Below are positions 1 to 7,792 of a stretch of 64,000 nt of DNA, one piece after another. The notes below the pieces were generated by a model, which saw only the letters and a list, made by a program, of their open reading frames with translations, was not told the DNA's origin and searched no databases. Numbering within the stretch: position 1 is the first letter of the stretch; each line of letters begins with the position of its first letter. This stretch comes from Rickettsiella endosymbiont of Aleochara curtula. Lineage in GTDB: Bacteria; Pseudomonadota; Gammaproteobacteria; Diplorickettsiales; Diplorickettsiaceae. The DNA is taken from positions 1,180,001-1,244,000 of the forward strand of contig NZ_OZ034990.1 in the NCBI RefSeq assembly GCF_964030935.1, given 5' to 3'. A program made the position numbers and the translations under genes.

Positions 1-512
1 CATAAATAATTTTTTGCATAAGCTGGGGTTCCGATAACCCCTTTTTATGAATAATGATAAAATCACGATTACGGCCTTTTAAGCTCGGATCAATGACTAA
101 CAAAGACCCAGCTAAAAAATTTTTCGTATTATTGTTTTTGATGACTAATCCATAACTATTTTCATTTAGAGTTATATCTCTAATTAATATTGAAGAAAAA
201 GCAAGATAGCATCTATTTCTTGGAGTATTAACAATATCTTTCCAATGGATCAAAGGGATCGTCAGCCTACTGATTTGCTTATGGTTTTTTTTTGGTAAAG
301 CTTCCCTTCCGATTAACTGATCGAGCGATACGGAAAAATAGTGTGCAATAGGGGCCAATGATGCCAGAGTGGGATTATTTTCTTTGTTTATTCTTAGTCG
401 TTTTAGCGTCGAAAGCGGAATACCGGTATGTTTGTGGAGTTGATTGATATTTATTCCCCACTTTTTTATTAAATATTCTAAAGTATTGTGTAGCGTGTGT
501 TTAACGGACAAT
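1..512 (-). CDS. CI/LexA-like (S24-type) repressor, 3' end cut by window edge
   Basis: Reading the minus strand from a TTG at 512 gives an open frame that runs off the left edge. It is preceded by AGAGG about 10 bases upstream and by an in-frame TGA further up. The first 65 residues form a helix-turn-helix (NINQLHKHTGIPLSTLKRL), followed by a LexA/S24-like C-terminal domain with the typical GSLLVIDPSLKGRNRDFIII strand. It resembles the complete gene at 63099-63749 along its length. The position of the catalytic Ser in self-cleaving repressors is Asn here, and the position of the general-base Lys appears to be Met, so I infer it does not self-cleave. It is divergent from the receiver gene at 784, whose promoter carries a palindrome it could bind. 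Family assignment is fairly secure; the target is inferred. Confidence 0.75.
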
Positions 513-703
513 TGAAATAAACCTCTGCAAAGTCACTTTTCATAATTTACTATGCTAAAACATTATCTTTATTCGCCAAAAACAATGTTGGGCATATAAA
601 TTAAACAAGATCCTTGCTAAATTATTTTTTAAAATCACAAAAATTATGCCAGTAATACTATTTTAAATCAAATTTTTTTATTGGTTAAAACATTTTTATA
701 TTG

Positions 704-733
704 TTGCAAATTAGTCCATAAATGGACTATCAT
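704..733 (+). promoter_or_regulatory. promoter with palindromic operator in the spacer
   Basis: TTGCAA (704-709) and TATCAT (728-733) are separated by 18 bases. Between them lies the perfect inverted repeat TAGTCCAT-AA-ATGGACTA (712-729). A palindrome between -35 and -10 is the standard place for a repressor operator. It precedes the receiver gene at 784 and faces the divergent repressor gene ending at 512. The palindrome is seen directly; the promoter and the regulator identity are inferred. Confidence 0.45.
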
Positions 734-783
734 AAACTATTAAAATTTACATTTATAAATTTCAAACAAGGAGAGAAAGATAA

Positions 784-1190
784 GTGGATAAAAAAAAAGA
801 ATTTTACTAGTTGAAGATCAGTTGATTATTCAAAGGGTACATAGTATTTTTTTAAGAAAAATGGGCTATCAAGTTGATATTGCTGCAAATGGAAAACAAA
901 CCTTGGAAATGTGTTCAAATAGCACTTACCATCTTATTATTCTGGATGCAGGTCTACCTGATATACAAGGCGTGGAAGTCGGAAAAAGAATTCGACTATT
1001 AGAAAAAAACAATAAATCTAATCGAAAGCCGATAATATTATTAAGTGCATATCCTGCAAATAATTTGAAAAATTGGTGTCAAGAAGCCGAAATTGATAAT
1101 TTTTCAACTAAGCCTATTCCATACAAAGATTTATATATTATGCTAGAAAATATTTTTAATCAGAAAGCAGTCAACAATGACTTTATTTAG
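784..1190 (+). CDS. stand-alone response-regulator receiver with a poly-A frameshift at its start
   Basis: This is a single CheY-like receiver domain with no output domain. A good ribosome site (AAGGAGAG near 769) precedes GTG at 784, but that frame (GTG GAT AAA AAA AAA GAA) stops at a TAG within nine codons. The receiver frame begins just after the run of nine A's and reads RILLVEDQLIIQ, then the phospho-acceptor Asp in IILDAGLPD, a Ser in ILLSAYP and the Lys in STKP. One extra A would fuse the two. The in-frame TTG at 822 would delete strand beta-1 and the acidic ED pair, so it is an unlikely real start. Either RNA polymerase or ribosome slippage on the A tract restores the protein, or the gene is newly broken. 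A terminator follows. Confidence 0.7.
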
Positions 1191-1198
1191 CTTTAATG

Positions 1199-1250
1199 AA
1201 AAAACCCCTGAAAACTTTTAAAGCTGTTCCCAGAGGTTTTTTGGTTTTTA
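1199..1250. terminator. bidirectional rho-independent terminator
   Basis: AAACCCCTG and CAGAGGTTT form a stem with one mismatch, with T-rich tracts on both sides. It lies 9 bases after the receiver stop codon. Because the minus strand also ends in a T run, it can serve the convergent small gene at 1311-1481. Confidence 0.6.
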
Positions 1251-1310
1251 CAGATTTTTTTGCTTAAAATTTTGAATATTATTGCAAACAGAGCGATAAG
1301 CGCTTGAACT

Positions 1311-1481
1311 TTATTTTAGATTACCTAGATTAGCGAAATTTGCTGAAAATGTGAGGGGAGGTTCTTTTTCCTCCTTTTTTTCAGTTGATGGCTCATGGTT
1401 AATTACACAAGCCAATATCCAAGCTACTCCTAATTCTAGTCCTGCTAATACGACTCCGACTAATACACCATCTATTATCAT
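1311..1481 (-). CDS. small single-pass membrane protein, 56 residues
   Basis: An ATG at 1481 on the minus strand follows a strong ribosome site (GGGGGAC, 5 bases upstream) and opens a 56-codon frame ending TAA at 1311. Residues 4-28 form one hydrophobic helix (GVLVGVVLAGLELGVAWILA). A charged stretch (STEKKEEKEPP) and a short polar tail follow. The strong ribosome site, the coherent helix-plus-tail layout and the convergent terminator at 1199-1250 argue that it is real. I do not recognise the family. It could be a small regulatory membrane peptide or an accessory subunit. It lies between a receiver gene and an amino acid permease but is not obviously co-transcribed with either. Confidence 0.6.
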   Translation of the reverse strand: MIIDGVLVGVVLAGLELGVAWILACVINHEPSTEKKEEKEPPLTFSANFANLGNLK

Positions 1482-1757
1482 ATTTGTCCCCCATTCAATT
1501 GTTGAAATTTCTTAGTAATTTTAGGAAATTTTAGTTATTTTTTCTACTTTAAAGAATTAAAAAACTTTAAAAATCATCATGTTTTTTAAAAATAAAAAAC
1601 AAATTTTCTAAATTCCTATTAATTGATTCCCTATTAATATTGGACTTTTACTTGGAAAAGGGGTAGCGGGACGAGATGAAAGGGTTGTAAGTGGTTGGAT
1701 AAGAAAGATGCAATTCAATGCCCATAGCAAATAGCTTATAGGTTTGTAAGCTAAATC

Positions 1758-2969
1758 CTAGGTAAAAGCAATTTGAACTCCGTTCCCTATAAATAAAACA
1801 CCCGCGACACCGAGTACTAACAATAAAGGTCTTCCTCCTTTAACTCTAAATCCTTTAGCTAATGAATTTTTTCTATAACGACCACGCCAGGCCATAAGAG
1901 AGGGGAGTAAAATAAAAAGAATTGCACAATAAATTCCAGCATAACTTAATGCGCCAATAAAAGCACCAGGATAAAAGAGTACTACCGTCATGGGGGGGAG
2001 AAAGGTAGCCAAATAGACGATAACTCCTCCTTTTCCTCGTTTGCTAGTACGTAAACCATCGGCCAAAAAATCAGATAAGCTTAGACCGCTGGCAAGAAAA
2101 GAGGTAGCTAGACAAATGGAGGTAAAAATTCTGGCTATAAAAGTGATTAACGGGTTATTTAAGGCATTGCTTAGCTGCGTAACAAACTCACTGGTTGAGT
2201 GTTTAGAATGTAGCATGTTAATCAGCCCATAATTCCCTTCACGAGGAAGTACTCCCATGATGCATAGATCCCAAAACAAATAACAAATTAGGGGAATTAA
2301 GCTACCTATTAAAATTGCTTTACGTAATTTTGGAATATCATCTTTAAAATAAGTACGTAGACTCGGTATGATATTAGCAAAAGTAAACGAGGTTATCATT
2401 ACTGTTGCCCCGCTCGTTAGGTAAAGCATGTTTCCATCGGTTAACTTAGAGATAGAGATAGACGGAATAATAAATAAAATAAGTAAAATATAAATGCTAA
2501 ACTTACTAAACATCAAACCACGATTCACATAATCGACATAGTGAATGCCTCGGTAAACTACGTAACTTAAAATGGCTACAAACAGAAGAATAGATAACCA
2601 GTTAGGTACTTTGAACCCCAAATTAAGCAATAAGCCACTGAGAAAATCTCCGCCACCAGCCATATAAGCGGCAAGGACGGAATAAAATAATAAAAGATAG
2701 CTTATCCAAGCGATAGATTCACCCCATCGACCTAATAAAATTCGCGACATGGAAATAATATTTGTATTAGGCGGGAGCCATAGATTAACTTCAAGCACCA
2801 AGAAAGCGCTGGCGGTCATTATGAACCAGCAGAGTAATAAAAGAAGCAAGGAGTTTGTAAAGCCTGCTTCGGCAGTTGCAATAGGCAATGCCAACATTCC
2901 GCCGCCTATCGCTGTGCCCACTATGAGTAAAATACCCCCAAGAAGCTTAGTATCTAATTTGTTAAACAT
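1758..2969 (-). CDS. tyrP: aromatic amino acid permease (TyrP/Mtr family)
   Basis: A 403-residue inner-membrane protein of the hydroxy/aromatic amino acid permease family, which imports tyrosine or tryptophan with protons. The N-terminal signature LLGGILLIVGTAIGGGMLAL and about eleven hydrophobic segments match the family in order and length (E. coli TyrP and Mtr are a little over 400 residues). The ATG at 2969 is the natural start, as the first helix begins eight residues later; the ribosome site is weak. The gene stands alone, divergent from the Fe-S carrier. Exact substrate cannot be told from the sequence. Such permeases are repeatedly found in amino-acid-dependent intracellular Legionellales. 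Confidence 0.88.
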   Translation of the reverse strand: MFNKLDTKLLGGILLIVGTAIGGGMLALPIATAEAGFTNSLLLLLLCWFIMTASAFLVLEVNLWLPPNTNIISMSRILLGRWGESIAWISYLLLFYSVLAAYMAGGGDFLSGLLLNLGFKVPNWLSILLFVAILSYVVYRGIHYVDYVNRGLMFSKFSIYILLILFIIPSISISKLTDGNMLYLTSGATVMITSFTFANIIPSLRTYFKDDIPKLRKAILIGSLIPLICYLFWDLCIMGVLPREGNYGLINMLHSKHSTSEFVTQLSNALNNPLITFIARIFTSICLATSFLASGLSLSDFLADGLRTSKRGKGGVIVYLATFLPPMTVVLFYPGAFIGALSYAGIYCAILFILLPSLMAWRGRYRKNSLAKGFRVKGGRPLLLVLGVAGVLFIGNGVQIAFT

Positions 2970-2997
2970 ATTTAAGAGTTAAAAAAATGCAAAATGA

Positions 2998-3123
2998 GTA
3001 TCACTCACGACATTGGATTTTTGGCAGTGCCGCTTCGTGTAACAATCTGGCGTATACAATAACCATGAGGATTGCGAGTTGAGGACAACACAGACAAAAG
3101 TTCAAGTGCTAAAGAGTATATTT
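2998..3123 (+). repeat. dispersed TIR repeat, copy A
   Basis: One of seven related intergenic elements in this window. The left end is a slightly disrupted GTATCACTCAC. The conserved core is ATTGGATTTTTGGCAGTGC, then GAGGATTGCGAGTTGAGG and ACACAGACAAAAGTTCAAG, and the right end is AAAGAGTATA. Internal GTGCCGC and GCGGCAAC-like blocks give the family a fold-back character. This copy lies between tyrP and the Fe-S carrier gene. Confidence 0.7.
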
Positions 3124-3504
3124 TAATATCTAAAGTTAACCGTACAACAAACACTTTTATGACACAAGTAAAAGTTTCCCACTAAAAATCCACGCACAAC
3201 TTTTAGTGATTCGATTATTGAAGCTTCATCGTGACGTTGTCGGATTTGAGATTTTCGTTTGATGAGTTTTTTGACAGGGTCTAAAGTGGCCTAAACAGTT
3301 CGCAGCAGCATTTTTGCCTAGGGAGTTAGTTAAAATTTTTGGAGATGGAAATCAAAAGTTTATCTATTTGGGGGTAAAAAAAACCCATTTCAGCCCATTT
3401 TGTAGGTTTAATAACTACAAAACCAGGAATATTGCTCTCTAAATGGGAAAAGGTTTAAGACCGCCACTTTGTTACCTAACTTATTAAGTGGTAATATGGG
3501 ATTT
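3124..3504. other. intergenic stretch with a decayed reading frame and a hairpin
   Basis: No convincing gene. On the minus strand, about 3293 to 3132 is open for some 50 codons without a start and reads like a protein fragment (for example SQIRQRHDEASIIESLKVV), so it may be a pseudogene remnant. At 3398-3422 TTTTGTAG and CTACAAAA form a perfect 8-bp hairpin with a 9-base loop, about 80 bases before the Fe-S carrier start. No clear promoter was identified. Confidence 0.35.
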
Positions 3505-3894
3505 ATGACACAAGTTAATGTCCCTATCTACGAGCCTGCTGAAAGTAAAAGTAAGCTTGATCAGCTTTGTTTAACTCCTTCAGCGATTCAACATATTAAA
3601 AAGATCCTTGCTAAGCAAGTAAGGGAAAAATGTTTTCGTTTGAGTGTTAAGCGTTCTGGCTGTTCAGGCTTTTCCTATGTGGTGGATTATGTAGATAGCG
3701 TCCATTCCGAAGATTTAAAATTTTCTATTGATGATGAATTAGTTGTTTTTGTTGATCGAGCAAGTTTTCCTATCCTACAGGGGGTTTGTATTGACTATGT
3801 ACAAAACGGAATTAATGGGACGCTGAAATTCATTAATCCAAATCAAACGGCCGCCTGTGGATGTGGCGAAAGTTTTAGTATAGAGGAAAAATAG
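3505..3894 (+). CDS. A-type iron-sulfur carrier (IscA/SufA/ErpA/HesB family)
   Basis: It carries [2Fe-2S] or [4Fe-4S] clusters from the assembly scaffold to apo-enzymes. The three ligand cysteines are present: one in GCSGFSY and two in the C-terminal CGCGESF. The preceding LSVKRSGCSGFSYVVDYV strand is typical of the family. I chose the ATG at 3505 (MTQVNV) because it starts closest to the conserved LTPSAIQHIKKIL helix with GGGA just upstream; ATG 3496 and TTG 3469 are in frame. At about 129 residues it is slightly longer than E. coli IscA because of a short N-terminal lead. It stands apart from isc or suf genes, so which pathway it serves is open. HPr follows 20 bases downstream. Confidence 0.85.
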   Translation: MTQVNVPIYEPAESKSKLDQLCLTPSAIQHIKKILAKQVREKCFRLSVKRSGCSGFSYVVDYVDSVHSEDLKFSIDDELVVFVDRASFPILQGVCIDYVQNGINGTLKFINPNQTAACGCGESFSIEEK

Positions 3895-3914
3895 AGGATT
3901 AATTTCCTCACTAT

Positions 3915-4184
3915 ATGATATGTAAAATTATTACGATAAATAACAAATTGGGATTACATGCACGCGCTTCAATGAAGTGGGTCAAAATCGCAAGATGTTT
4001 TATTAGCCAAATTACACTCAAATGTAATGGTAAACAAGTAGATGGGAAGAGTATTTTAGAAGTGATGGGGCTTACCGCTCGGCAAGGTAGTCCTGTTGAA
4101 GTCATCGTTCAAGGGGAAGATGAAGCTGCAGCGTTAACGGTGTTAGAAAAATTAGTCACAGATAGGTTTGGTGAAGAGGGGTGA
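3915..4184 (+). CDS. HPr-family phosphocarrier (NPr-like) with an altered active-site loop
   Basis: An 89-residue PTS phosphocarrier that passes phosphate from enzyme I through a histidine. His15 and Arg17 are present (LGLHARASMKW) and Ser46 sits in DGKSILEVMGL, the regulatory site. Oddly, residue 18, Pro in almost all HPr/NPr proteins (HARPA), is Ala. No PTS permease, enzyme I or hprK gene is nearby. In gammaproteobacteria without sugar PTS, such HPr proteins work in the nitrogen or regulatory PTS; that role is inferred. The stop overlaps the next start as TGATG, so the two genes are probably translated together. Confidence 0.85.
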   Translation: MICKIITINNKLGLHARASMKWVKIARCFISQITLKCNGKQVDGKSILEVMGLTARQGSPVEVIVQGEDEAAALTVLEKLVTDRFGEEG

Positions 4185-5095
4185 TGACTCGGTGCCGATT
4201 TTTTTATGCCCTTGTAGGCTTATGTTTCTTGTTTATCCCTTTAAGTTTTGCGGGCACGCAGAGCGATGAAATTGTCAAACAACTGATCTCTTTAAACCAG
4301 AATTATCCTATACAGCGACGAATTGAAATTCAAAGCGCTGCATTATTAAATACCCCCTACTTAGAAGGGGCGCTTGGTGAAGGTGTTAATGGTAGATATG
4401 ATCAAAATCCCTTATATCGATTTGATTATTTTGATTGTGAAACCTATGTTGATACTGTCATGGCACTGGCATTAGCCAAGAATCTTCCAGATTTTAAAAA
4501 CAAAATCAATCAAATTCGTTATAAGCAGGGGAATGTAAGTTTTACGCAACGTAATCATTTTCCTAGTGCTGATTGGATTCCTAATAATAAAAGAAATGGA
4601 TATATACGCGAGCTGAGTTATTTAATTGCAGGTCAAGAAGCTCGACTGACTAGAACCAAAATAAATTTGCGAAATTGGTATCGCAATTTAACTATAGACA
4701 GAATTCAAATTCCTTATTTAAACCCTCAAGAAAAACAAACCTTATTATTTCAATTAAAAAAAGAAGGTGGGGTATATGGAAGTAAAAATGTAAGTGTATC
4801 TTATGTTCCAGTCTTTGAGTTGTTACAAAGCCCTAGATTAAGACAAAGAATTCCCACTGGAAGCCTAATTTTTTTTGTCGGTCATGATTCTTATCTAAGT
4901 TCCCGAATAGGAACTTCTATGAATGTATTGCATATGAGCTTTGCCATCTGGAATAATGGTCAGCTTTATTGTCGTATGGCTTCATCGAAAGCCGGAAAAG
5001 TATTAGATGTGCTTTTTCCAGATTATTTAAAAACCTATTTATCACTCGGTACTTTGGATGGTATTAGTGTGTGGTCTATCACAGAGCAAACCTAG
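4184..5095 (+). CDS. exported DUF1460 peptidase/amidase-like protein
   Basis: A roughly 303-residue secreted protein. An N-terminal signal peptide (LVGLCFLFIPLSFAG) is followed by a DUF1460 domain of the NlpC/P60-like fold, annotated in the family as N-acetylmuramoyl-L-alanine amidase-like. The likely nucleophile is Cys85 in FDCETYVDTVMALALA, and a conserved His appears in VLHMSFAI. The RNHFPSADW block is also typical. I chose ATG 4184 (TGATG overlap with HPr, GAAGAGGGG upstream); GTG 4181 is possible. It probably trims peptidoglycan peptides in the periplasm. It ends one base before the convergent pmbA stop. Confidence 0.75.
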   Translation: MTRCRFFYALVGLCFLFIPLSFAGTQSDEIVKQLISLNQNYPIQRRIEIQSAALLNTPYLEGALGEGVNGRYDQNPLYRFDYFDCETYVDTVMALALAKNLPDFKNKINQIRYKQGNVSFTQRNHFPSADWIPNNKRNGYIRELSYLIAGQEARLTRTKINLRNWYRNLTIDRIQIPYLNPQEKQTLLFQLKKEGGVYGSKNVSVSYVPVFELLQSPRLRQRIPTGSLIFFVGHDSYLSSRIGTSMNVLHMSFAIWNNGQLYCRMASSKAGKVLDVLFPDYLKTYLSLGTLDGISVWSITEQT

Positions 5096-5096
5096 A

Positions 5097-6461
5097 TTAT
5101 TCCGTTCCTGCTATCATCATGTTTTCTAAAAATATTGAGCCTGTTTGGATAGAGCTCTTACTATTAATATCATTGCCTATAGCCACGATATTTTGATACA
5201 TATCTTTTAAGTTCCCAGCGATAGTAATTTCTTCCACAGGATAGAGTATCTCTCCGTTTTCCACCCAAAAGCCAGCTGCCCCTCGAGAATAATCACCCGT
5301 TACTAAATTAATACCTTGTCCCATAACTTCAGTAACAAGTAAGCCTTTCCCCAGCTGCTTTATTAAATCATTAAGATTGAATTGACTTGTTTTCAGCAGA
5401 ATATTATGAAACCCACCCGCATTTCCAGTTGTTTGCAAGCTTAGTTTTCTGGCTGAATAGCTATTTAGCAAATATCCGCATAAAATCCCCTCTTCAATTA
5501 AGGTGCGATCGCTAGTACGAACCCCCTCATCATCAAAAGGAGCGCTTCCTAAAGCACCTAATAAATGAGGTTTTTCATAAATAGAAATTTTTTTAGCAAA
5601 AACGGATTTTCCGATATGATTGACTAAGAAGGAGGCATTGCGATAAAGGTTTCCGCCCGAGATTGCCTCAAGAAAAGTTCTAATTAAGCGGCTGGCAATT
5701 TCTGAGTGGAAAATCACGGGTACCTGACAAGTGGAAATTCGTTTTGCGTTAAGGCGTTTAACGGTATTATCTGCGGCTTCGTTGGCCAACGCTTCAATAG
5801 ATAGTAGTTGATCAGCATTACGATTTATTGTATAGCTACCATCACGCTGCATGCCCGATTTATCTTTTGCTATTAAACTACATGAGATGTTGTGCATGGA
5901 GCTAGGATATCCTGCCAAAAATCCATTGCTATTAGCGTAAACATAAATATCCTCTTGCGTTGATAAGCTGACCCCTTCTGAAAAAGCTAATCGTTTATCT
6001 TTAGCAAGTGCATAAGCTTCACATTCTTTACCCAATGCAATAGCATTTTGTGGATCGATAGACCAAGGATGATAAAGATCCAAATTAGGCGGTGTTTTTT
6101 CTAGAAATTTTGGTTCTGCTAGACCACTAAAAGGGTCTTCAGTAGTAAAACGTGCTATATGAATAGCTGCTTCTAAAGTACTTTTAATAGCTTGAGGACT
6201 AAAATCTGAGGTGCTTGCCGAACCTTTTTTTTGGCCAAAATAGACATTTATTCCTAAACTTTTATTCCGATTATGTTCAATTGTTTCAACTTCTTGATTG
6301 CGTACAGTCACTGAAAAACCAGTATCATGACTGATACTAGCTTCGGTTTGAGTAGCCCCTTGTTTTTTTGCCATATTCATCAGTTCAGTCAGTAAATTTT
6401 TATAATCTGCTTGCTTATTTATTAGCTCTAGCGGATGCTGATGTTCTATTTGCGTAGGCAT
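5097..6461 (-). CDS. pmbA: TldE/PmbA metalloprotease subunit
   Basis: A 454-residue member of the TldD/TldE (PmbA) family. In E. coli TldD and PmbA form a cytoplasmic metalloprotease that matures microcin B17 and degrades the CcdA antitoxin. Family features include SISHDTGFSVTVRNQEVETI near the N terminus and the conserved C-terminal GYSR-like block NLVTGDYSRGAAGFWVENG, followed by PVEEITIAGNLKDM. Length is normal. TldD, which carries the metal site, is not in this window. It is divergent from the rhodanese gene. Confidence 0.92.
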   Translation of the reverse strand: MPTQIEHQHPLELINKQADYKNLLTELMNMAKKQGATQTEASISHDTGFSVTVRNQEVETIEHNRNKSLGINVYFGQKKGSASTSDFSPQAIKSTLEAAIHIARFTTEDPFSGLAEPKFLEKTPPNLDLYHPWSIDPQNAIALGKECEAYALAKDKRLAFSEGVSLSTQEDIYVYANSNGFLAGYPSSMHNISCSLIAKDKSGMQRDGSYTINRNADQLLSIEALANEAADNTVKRLNAKRISTCQVPVIFHSEIASRLIRTFLEAISGGNLYRNASFLVNHIGKSVFAKKISIYEKPHLLGALGSAPFDDEGVRTSDRTLIEEGILCGYLLNSYSARKLSLQTTGNAGGFHNILLKTSQFNLNDLIKQLGKGLLVTEVMGQGINLVTGDYSRGAAGFWVENGEILYPVEEITIAGNLKDMYQNIVAIGNDINSKSSIQTGSIFLENMMIAGTE

Positions 6462-6570
6462 AAAACCAATTTCTCGATGTTAAAATGTAAGAGAGTATAG
6501 CGATGGGCACTAAATTTCGCTAGACTAGCGTGTCTAAGATAAAACAAATAGCAACACAAAGGTTAAACAA

Positions 6571-6996
6571 ATGCATCAGTTTATCGAATTTAGCTTACGA
6601 CATTGGGAGCTATGGCTAGCTTTTATTGTTATTTTAATTTTATTATTGACCTTTGAGTTGCATGCTAAGCTAACGGGTACACTGCCTCTTAGTGTCCAGG
6701 ATGCTATTTTTAAAGTTAACCGAGAAGATGCGGTTTTTTTAGATGTTCGCGATGTGCTTAGTTTTAAAAAAGGACACATTGCTGAGTCTATTAATATACC
6801 TTTTTCTGAACTCAAAGCTAGGCTAAGCGATCTTGACTCATATCGAGAAAGGCCTATTATCATTAACTATAGCCAGGGGCAATCACACCATAAAATTGGT
6901 AGACTATTAAAAAATGCAGGTTTTACAAGATGTTATCACCTCAAGGGTGGAATTATGAGCTGGCAGAATGCAGCGTTGCCTATCATTAAAAGCTAG
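6571..6996 (+). CDS. membrane-anchored rhodanese-like protein (YibN type) lacking the catalytic Cys
   Basis: One N-terminal membrane helix (about residues 13-30, WLAFIVILILLLTF) is followed by a rhodanese domain (VFLDVRDVLSFKKGHIAESI, then LKGGIMSWQNAALPI). In active rhodaneses the loop after the fourth strand reads like YCxxGxRS. Here it is NYSQGQSHHK, with Tyr at the Cys position, and the only other Cys lies near the end. So sulfur transfer by the usual mechanism is unlikely. Position before grxC and secB is the standard gammaproteobacterial yibN-grxC-secB order. Confidence 0.82.
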   Translation: MHQFIEFSLRHWELWLAFIVILILLLTFELHAKLTGTLPLSVQDAIFKVNREDAVFLDVRDVLSFKKGHIAESINIPFSELKARLSDLDSYRERPIIINYSQGQSHHKIGRLLKNAGFTRCYHLKGGIMSWQNAALPIIKS

Positions 6997-7025
6997 TTCT
7001 TCGATTAATATAAAGCGGGGTTATT

Positions 7026-7283
7026 ATGCAAAAAGTAGTAATATATACCACAGTGGGTTGTCCTTACTGTGCAGATGCTAAAGAATTACTGTCCAAGAAA
7101 GGAGTTAAATACGAAGAAATTCATGTTGATAAGGATACCGATAAATTGAAAGAAATGGTGGAATTAAGTAATCGACGTTCTGTACCACAAATATTTATCA
7201 ATAATAAACCTATCGGGGGATTTGATGATTTATCAAAATTAGCCACCTCTGGTGAATTAGACACTTTACTAAAAGGCGAGTAA
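7026..7283 (+). CDS. grxC: glutaredoxin 3
   Basis: An 85-residue dithiol glutaredoxin that reduces disulfides and glutathione mixed disulfides in the cytoplasm. The active site is CPYC (TTVGCPYCADAKELL). The cis-Pro segment is SVPQIFINNKPIGGFDDL, which also carries the glutathione-binding GG-D. Length and motifs match E. coli GrxC. AGCGGGG (7013-7019) precedes the ATG by 6 bases. It lies between the rhodanese and secB genes with short gaps, indicating one operon. Confidence 0.95.
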   Translation: MQKVVIYTTVGCPYCADAKELLSKKGVKYEEIHVDKDTDKLKEMVELSNRRSVPQIFINNKPIGGFDDLSKLATSGELDTLLKGE

Positions 7284-7286
7284 TTT

Positions 7287-7784
7287 ATGAATCAATCAAG
7301 CAAACCTACGCACCAACCCGAATTTATTATTCAGCGCGTTTATGTTAAAGACTTATCGCTAGAGACTCCGCATTCTCCCCAAGCGTTTCAAGAAGAATGG
7401 CAACCGGAGTTGAACTTGCAGTTCACCATGAATACGAGTGATATAGGCGCTGACAATCATGAGGTTGTCCTACAAATCACTGTGACAGCGAAATCGAAAG
7501 ATAAAACCTTATTTTTGGTTGAAGTAAAACAAGCAGGCCTTTTTACATTAAAAGGATTCACTGAAGAACAAAACCATCAAGTGATGAGTATCACCTGCCC
7601 TACTATATTATTTCCCTATGCTAGAGAGGCTGTTTCAGATTTAGTGGGTCGTGCTGGATTCCCCCCCCTTTATTTAGCGCCAGTTAATTTTGAAGCCTTG
7701 TATGCTCAGCAAATGCAAGAACAGGATGATAAAGGCGGTAGTGGGAAAAAAGAAAATTCTTCGAATTCTATTATTACGCATTAA
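7287..7784 (+). CDS. secB: protein-export chaperone SecB
   Basis: A 165-residue SecB, the tetrameric chaperone that keeps preproteins unfolded and hands them to SecA. The hallmark C-terminal region is complete: CPTILFPYAREAVSDLVGRAGFPPLYLAPVNF. The N-terminal FIIQRVYVKDLSLETPHSPQ segment is also typical. A polar tail (DDKGGSGKKENSS) corresponds to the flexible SecA-binding end. It starts three bases after grxC. The usual neighbour gpsA is replaced by coaE. Confidence 0.95.
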   Translation: MNQSSKPTHQPEFIIQRVYVKDLSLETPHSPQAFQEEWQPELNLQFTMNTSDIGADNHEVVLQITVTAKSKDKTLFLVEVKQAGLFTLKGFTEEQNHQVMSITCPTILFPYAREAVSDLVGRAGFPPLYLAPVNFEALYAQQMQEQDDKGGSGKKENSSNSIITH

Positions 7785-7792
7785 TTTTTAGC

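Noticed and set aside
822..824. TTG as the start of the receiver gene
   Set aside because: It would remove the first strand and the acidic pocket, which are encoded in frame just upstream after the A tract.
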